From an uncultured Bacillus sp. (GTDB lineage Bacteria; Bacillota; Bacilli; Bacillales_B; DSM-18226), in contig NZ_CAMLDX010000123.1 in assembly GCF_946478885.1 (NCBI RefSeq), positions 1 to 8,243 of the forward strand: 8,243 nucleotides of DNA. The letters are read 5' to 3'. The translations under genes were made by a program, and so were the position numbers. Under the pieces are notes generated by a model. That model saw nothing but the letters and a program-made list of their open reading frames with translations. It was not told the origin of the DNA and searched no databases. Below, piece after piece: positions 7,054 through 8,243 of the stretch (positions are counted from its first letter, which is position 1; each line of letters starts with the position of its first letter).

Positions 7054-7764
7054 TCAAGACTCCTGTTCAGGATTTCGCAGATAATAGCCGACACCTCTTC
7101 TTGTGACAATCCAGGTTGGATGGCTCGGATTATCTTCAATTTTTTCCCGTAGACGTCTGACCGTCACATCGACGGTCCTCACATCACCATAATAATCATA
7201 TCCCCATACTGTTTGCAGCAGATGTTCACGTGTCATAACCTGTCCGATATGCTTTGATAAATAATGAAGCAGTTCGAATTCCCGATGGGTCAGCTCAATC
7301 GTTTGCCCGCGTTTGGACACAATGTAGGCATCCGGATGAATAACCAGAGAGCCAATTTCAATTTCGTTCTTTTCTTCTTCTTCCACTGCCGGTGGTACCT
7401 GCTGATGACGTCTTAGGTTCGCCTTCACCCGGGCAATTAATTCTCTTGTGCTAAATGGCTTGGTTACATAATCATCGGCACCTAATTCGAGTCCAAGGAC
7501 TTTATCTATCTCGGAATCCTTCGCCGTCAGCATAATGATCGGCATATCATATTTTTTCCGAATCTCCCGGCACACTTCCATGCCATCACGCTGTGGAAGC
7601 ATGATATCAAGCAGGATGATATCCGGTTTAACCTCTTCAACCATATCCAATGCGCGATTTCCGTCATAAGCACAATGGACTTCATACCCTTCCTTCTTTA
7701 AATTAAACTGTAGAATATCGGCAATTGGCTTTTCATCATCAACAACAAGTATCTTCTTGTCCAT
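7054..7764 (-). CDS. walR: Essential response regulator WalR (YycF/VicR), OmpR family
   Basis: A 236-residue DNA-binding regulator. The receiver domain (1-120) has the acidic pocket D9-D10-E11, phospho-acceptor D53 in LLDIMLP, T80 and K102 in TKPF. T101, phosphorylated by the kinase PrkC in B. subtilis, is present. The OmpR-type winged helix occupies about 135-233, with the conserved [11 protein letters not shown] recognition helix and the C-terminal [17 protein letters not shown]. The linker (about 121-136) is glutamate-rich and the least conserved part. WalR controls wall hydrolase and related genes (lytE, cwlO, yocH, iseA, pdaC in B. subtilis) through TGTWAH direct repeats. It is the first gene of the operon; the ATG at 7762-7764 is preceded by AAGGAGG at a spacing of 8 nt. 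Confidence 0.99.
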   Translation of the reverse strand: MDKKILVVDDEKPIADILQFNLKKEGYEVHCAYDGNRALDMVEEVKPDIILLDIMLPQRDGMEVCREIRKKYDMPIIMLTAKDSEIDKVLGLELGADDYVTKPFSTRELIARVKANLRRHQQVPPAVEEEEKNEIEIGSLVIHPDAYIVSKRGQTIELTHREFELLHYLSKHIGQVMTREHLLQTVWGYDYYGDVRTVDVTVRRLREKIEDNPSHPTWIVTRRGVGYYLRNPEQES

Positions 7765-7772
7765 CCCTATAT

Positions 7773-7779
7773 CCTCCTT
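7773..7779 (-). promoter_or_regulatory. Strong ribosome binding site of walR
   Basis: The minus strand reads AAGGAGG, fully complementary to the 16S rRNA 3' end, 8 nt before the walR ATG. It fixes the start of the first operon gene. Confidence 0.85.
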
Positions 7780-8243
7780 AGGATTTATCTATTTAACGTT
7801 TCTTGAAATAGGCATTATTTACAAATTTGAATCATGATCCCTTATCTGACAGATGAGCCTTCTGCAGAAAAGCAATTCCTTACCTCTTTATGAAAAAAAA
7901 GGATGCAGATACTACCCGGTTCACTCCTCAGCAAAAAGACTCAAGCCCGTTTATAAAAACCCCGATCAGGCAGTATTTCTAAAAGCAACACGGCAATCAT
8001 TACTCTGCCGGGAGTTATTCCTGATGCTTAATTTTATTCGTCAAAAAAAATCGTCCTCAGCGGTGAATGAGAGCAGAGTCTATCTAAGTTCATATCTTCC
8101 CCTCATGAAGTACAGAGCGATTATCAAATCCCTACGGCTCCTAGTTTACTTTATCATTTTACAGCTTGAAATTCATCTTTTTCTACAGGAGATTGCTTTC
8201 CTAATATTGGCTACCCTCTCATTTGAAAGAATACCCGTGACAT
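7780..8243. other. Long upstream region of walR without a recognisable gene
   Basis: No open reading frame of useful length, tRNA or rRNA could be seen on either strand, and no remnant of a known protein was recognised. The part next to walR (7780-7850) is AT-rich. It holds one WalR-type half site (TGTAAA on the minus strand, 7818-7823) but no second half at the 11-bp period. Short dyads are present: ATCTG-A-CAGAT near 7844-7854, TTCTGCAGAA near 7860-7869 and CGGCA/TGCCG near 7991-8010; none is followed by a convincing T run. In related genomes this position lies between purA (sometimes with tRNA genes) and walR, so it probably contains the operon promoter and leader. Confidence 0.5.
8156..8185 (-). 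promoter_or_regulatory. Weak candidate promoter far upstream of walR
   Basis: On the minus strand, TAGAAA (8180-8185, 4 of 6 matches to -35) and TAAAAT (8156-8161, 5 of 6 matches to -10) are separated by 18 bp. It points towards walR but would leave a leader of almost 400 nt. I found no better-spaced pair close to walR. Such matches are common in AT-rich DNA, so this is only a candidate. Confidence 0.22.

Noticed and set aside
7844..7869. Dyads ATCTG-A-CAGAT and TTCTGCAGAA as terminators or operators
   Set aside because: They are short and lack T tracts, and they match no operator I recognise.
8060..8243. tRNA genes, which some Bacillus species carry between purA and walR
   Set aside because: No GTTCRANNC T-loop sequence, acceptor stem or CCA context was found on either strand.

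Overview
This window is from a Firmicute of the Bacillaceae (Bacillus sensu lato). All seven recognisable genes lie on the minus strand. Their order, lengths and sequences match the region near the chromosomal origin that holds walR-walK-walH-walI-walJ, then htrC, then rlmH. The moderate-to-low GC content, strong Shine-Dalgarno sites of the AGGAGG type and several GTG starts also fit. I cannot fix the genus from the sequence alone.

Layout, read in the direction of transcription (right to left): positions 8243-7765 are a long upstream region with no convincing gene. Next comes the essential WalRK two-component operon: walR (response regulator), walK (sensor kinase), walH and walI (membrane-anchored modulators of WalK) and walJ (metallo-beta-lactamase-fold nuclease). 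These genes are packed tightly, with overlaps of 10 bp (walK/walH) and 14 bp (walH/walI) and gaps of only 6 bp elsewhere. A 305-bp gap then holds a hairpin-forming inverted-repeat element, which may end the wal transcript, and a probable SigA promoter for htrC. htrC encodes a membrane-anchored HtrA/DegP-type serine protease and is followed by a clear intrinsic terminator. Last is rlmH, the 23S rRNA pseudouridine-1915 methyltransferase, cut by the window edge inside its stop codon.

The genes form a cell-envelope control module. WalK senses cell-wall state, WalR adjusts wall hydrolase genes, and WalH/WalI tune WalK at the membrane. HtrC probably handles envelope protein quality.

The most unusual stretch is the 291-bp gap upstream of rlmH. 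It carries a cluster of DnaA boxes (four perfect TTATCCACA copies plus several one-mismatch copies). Next to the rlmH ribosome binding site it also has a perfect tandem 11-bp repeat that matches the published WalR recognition pattern TGTWAH-N5-TGTWAH. A DnaA cluster at the yydA (rlmH) locus is, as I recall, known in B. subtilis; the juxtaposition with a WalR-type site is what I would follow up. I found no mobile genes, CRISPR array, tRNA or rRNA.
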